A DNA stretch of 64,000 nt, from assembly GCA_900472605.1 (NCBI GenBank), contig UCJD01000025.1:1-64000 (forward strand), in the 5' to 3' direction. Made by a program: the position numbers and the translations under genes. Of this stretch, positions 61,062 to 64,000 are shown one piece after another; position 1 is the stretch's first letter, and every line of letters starts with the position of its first letter. Source of the DNA: Hyphomicrobiales bacterium. GTDB lineage: Bacteria > Pseudomonadota > Alphaproteobacteria > Rhizobiales > Rhizobiaceae. The notes under the pieces are model-generated. The model searched no databases. It saw only the letters and a list, made by a program, of their open reading frames with translations, and was not told where the DNA came from.

Positions 61062-61928
61062 CTATTCCGGATGATCGTAGAAATCCTGGATGATCTTCCA
61101 GGCGGCGTCGGCGGTGTCGACGAAGCTGATCAGGTTGACGTCATCGGGCGCGATCGTGCCGAACTCGGCCAATGCCTCGAAATTGACGATGCTCTTCCAG
61201 AATTTTTCACCGAAGAGAATGAGCGGCATCTTTTCCATGCGGCCGGTCTGGATCAGCGTCAGGCATTCGAAGAACTCGTCCATCGTGCCGAAGCCGCCGG
61301 GGAAGACGGCGATCGCCTTGGCGCGCACCATGAAGTGCATCTTGCGGATGGCGAAGTAGTGGAAATTGAAGCTGAGCTCCGGCGTCACGTAGACGTTCGG
61401 CGCCTGCTCGTGCGGCAGGACGATGTTGAGGCCGATGGACGGCGCGCCCTCGTCTGCGGCGCCGCGATTGCCTGCTTCCATGACACCGGGGCCGCCGCCG
61501 GTGACGACCACATACTCGTGGAAATCGAAACCGGCTGAATATTTGGAGCACAGGCGGGCGAACTTGCGGGCCTCGTCGTAATAGACGGAGGCCGCTTCCA
61601 GATTGGCGCGCTGCGTTTCGTTTCTCGCCGCCCAGGCGCTCTGGCCAGGCGCCGGGATGCGGGCGCCGCCGAACATGACGACGGTGGACTTGATACCGCG
61701 TTCGGTGAGCAGCATTTCGGGCTTCATCAGTTCCAGCTGCAGGCGGATCGGCCGCAGTTCCTCGCGGCAAAGGAAATCCTCGTCGGCATAGGCGAGACGA
61801 TAGGCCGGCGATAGGGTCTGCGGGGTTTTCGGCACGGCCTCGGCGCGCTGCTTGTCGGTCTCGCTTGATTTCAACGGATCCCAGACGCCGTCCTTGCGCC
61901 GCAGCCTGCCGTTCTTGCCCTTAGCCAT
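61062..61928 (-). CDS. LOG-family protein (TIGR00730 type)
   Basis: 288 aa. Lysine-decarboxylase-like Rossmann fold protein of the LOG group, whose members release cytokinin bases from their nucleotides or hydrolyse purine/pyrimidine monophosphates. Seen: STVVMFGGARIPAPGQSAWA, VVVTGGGPGVMEAGNRGA, and the motif VFPGGFGTMDEFFE (PGGxGTxxE). An N-terminal extension of about 80 residues with a basic start (MAKGKNGRLRRKDGVWDP) is longer than in plant LOGs. Start ATG 61928. Convergent with the DUF2442 gene, seven bases apart. Confidence 0.88.
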   Translation of the reverse strand: MAKGKNGRLRRKDGVWDPLKSSETDKQRAEAVPKTPQTLSPAYRLAYADEDFLCREELRPIRLQLELMKPEMLLTERGIKSTVVMFGGARIPAPGQSAWAARNETQRANLEAASVYYDEARKFARLCSKYSAGFDFHEYVVVTGGGPGVMEAGNRGAADEGAPSIGLNIVLPHEQAPNVYVTPELSFNFHYFAIRKMHFMVRAKAIAVFPGGFGTMDEFFECLTLIQTGRMEKMPLILFGEKFWKSIVNFEALAEFGTIAPDDVNLISFVDTADAAWKIIQDFYDHPE

Positions 61929-62117
61929 TCCAATGCCTTTCAGTCGCGCCGGCAGCTTCTGCCGGTATGTCGTTTTGTAGCAGTGATCGGAAGCGAACCG
62001 CCCCCGAAAAATCATTCCATTTTAGCCCTGCATGGGATAGAGCAGATCGCATCCCGCCAATCACAATTCCCGGAGGCCTTGGCCTCCACGATAAAGATCG
62101 AAGTTTAAGGAATTCTC

Positions 62118-62978
<861 letters not shown>

Positions 62979-63135
62979 TTCAGACCAAATCCGGTGCCGC
63001 ACGTGACAGAACTCATGCGCGGCGCCGGGCTATTTTCTGCCCGATATCGAGCCGGCGAAAGCGAACGGCATATTTCGCCTGACACAACTCTCCCTTGCCT
63101 TTTCTTTGCCATTACCGCCGGATAGTTCAACTCGC

Positions 63136-64000
63136 ATGACCGCTACCGATCCCGTCGCCAATCTCCAGACCCTGATCCGCTGCCCATCCGTTACGCCTGC
63201 CGAAGGCGGCGCGCTTTCGGCGCTGGAGGCGATGCTGTCGCCGCTCGGCTTCAAGGTGGACAAGGTGAAGGCGACCGAGCCCGGTACGCCCGATATCGAG
63301 AACCTCTACGCGCGCCTCGGCAATGACGGCCCGAACCTGATGTTTGCAGGGCATACCGATGTGGTACCCGTCGGCGACGAAGGTGCGTGGACGCATCCAC
63401 CCTTTGCGGCAGAGATTTCGGGTGGCGAGCTGTTCGGTCGCGGCGCGGTCGATATGAAGGGCGGCGTCGCCTGCTTCGTGGCCGCCATCGCCCGTCATAT
63501 CGAAAAGCATGGGCTACCGAAGGGCTCGGTCTCGTTCCTGATCACCGGCGATGAGGAAGGCCCTGCGATCAACGGCACGATCAAGCTCCTGCAATGGGCC
63601 GCCGAACGCGGCGAACGCTGGGACGCCTGCCTGGTCGGCGAGCCGACCAACCCGAATACGCTGGGCGAGATGATCAAGATCGGCCGCCGCGGCTCGCTTT
63701 CCGGCAAGATCACCGCCCACGGCGTGCAGGGCCATGCCGCCTACCCGCATCTGGCCGACAACGCGGTGCGCGGCATCCTGCAGCTGACGCAGGCGCTGAT
63801 GCATCCGCCCTTCGATGCCGGCACCGAGAACTTCCAGCCATCCAACCTCGAAGTGACGACCGTCGATGTCGGCAATCCCGCGACCAATGTCGTGCCATCG
63901 AAGGCGACCGCAAGCTTCAACATTCGCTTCAACGACACATGGACGGCCGAGACGCTGCAGCAGGAGATCATCCGCCGCCTCGATGCTGCCGCCAGCGAAG
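63136..64000 (+). CDS. dapE: Succinyl-diaminopimelate desuccinylase, 3' end beyond window
   Basis: Zinc metallopeptidase-fold enzyme that removes succinate from N-succinyl-LL-diaminopimelate. ATG 63136 starts [20 protein letters not shown]; 288 codons lie in the window and the frame stays open to the last base. M20 motifs: [11 protein letters not shown] (His73, Asp75), [14 protein letters not shown], and the catalytic Glu in [13 protein letters not shown]; the dimer domain [15 protein letters not shown] is also present. About 90 residues are missing. It works directly after DapD in lysine synthesis. Confidence 0.93.
   Translation, partial: MTATDPVANLQTLIRCPSVTPAEGGALSALEAMLSPLGFKVDKVKATEPGTPDIENLYARLGNDGPNLMFAGHTDVVPVGDEGAWTHPPFAAEISGGELFGRGAVDMKGGVACFVAAIARHIEKHGLPKGSVSFLITGDEEGPAINGTIKLLQWAAERGERWDACLVGEPTNPNTLGEMIKIGRRGSLSGKITAHGVQGHAAYPHLADNAVRGILQLTQALMHPPFDAGTENFQPSNLEVTTVDVGNPATNVVPSKATASFNIRFNDTWTAETLQQEIIRRLDAAASE

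Overview
The window is a chromosomal stretch of an alphaproteobacterium of the order Rhizobiales, most likely Rhizobium or a close relative in the Rhizobiaceae. Evidence: the rpmH-rnpA-yidC-engB-argB order, the frcBCAK fructose operon with divergent frcR, an ar14-type small RNA whose three loops carry the CCTCCTCCC anti-Shine-Dalgarno motif, a rhizobial-type flagellin, and the C-rich palindromic intergenic repeats common in rhizobia. Base composition looks fairly uniform and no phage or insertion sequence is visible. The only accessory-looking spot is a small cassette beside tRNA-Arg.

Layout. 0.2-2.8 kb: a solitary long flagellin, then a short plus-strand unit with a 38-codon ORF and a clean terminator. 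2.8-12 kb: a sugar module with a GntR regulator, UxaA-family dehydratase, aldo/keto reductase, FucU mutarotase, a CUT2 sugar ABC transporter and an LgoD-like zinc dehydrogenase. It looks like oxidative catabolism of L-fucose or L-galactose. Two promoter regions in it share a 21-bp candidate operator. 12-17 kb: cutC, then a complete osmoprotectant ABC transporter in yehZYXW order. 17-20 kb: a glyoxalase-like protein and a GH2 beta-mannosidase. 20-31 kb: PRC-barrel protein, fadD, pgi, a DMT exporter with divergent MocR regulator, an alpha/beta hydrolase, fructokinase, pyrE and a diguanylate cyclase. 31-36 kb: TetR/DUF1772 pair, MgtC/DUF4010 protein, second diguanylate cyclase, pyrC. 36-42 kb: frcKACB, frcR and a translationally coupled second FucU/RbsD mutarotase.

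42-51 kb: hydroxyproline-type epimerase and D-amino-acid dehydrogenase, the anti-SD small RNA, small envelope proteins, the tRNA-Arg-linked cassette with an orphan antitoxin, an orphan histidine kinase and a chemoreceptor. 51.5-64 kb: core genes (rpmH, rnpA, yidC, engB, argB, dapD, start of dapE), interrupted by a SigK-like sigma factor, anti-sigma and fasciclin locus, and by smaller genes (PEP-mutase-like, HAD nucleotidase, EF-hand protein, DUF4160-DUF2442 pair, LOG protein).

Nothing here is a clear new multi-gene defence or biosynthetic system. The best leads are the ar14-type RNA, the shared sugar operator with its double-winged-helix regulator, several tiny ORFs with very strong ribosome-binding sites and adjoining RNA structure, and the tRNA-side cassette. 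All assignments come from reading motifs by eye; no database search was run.
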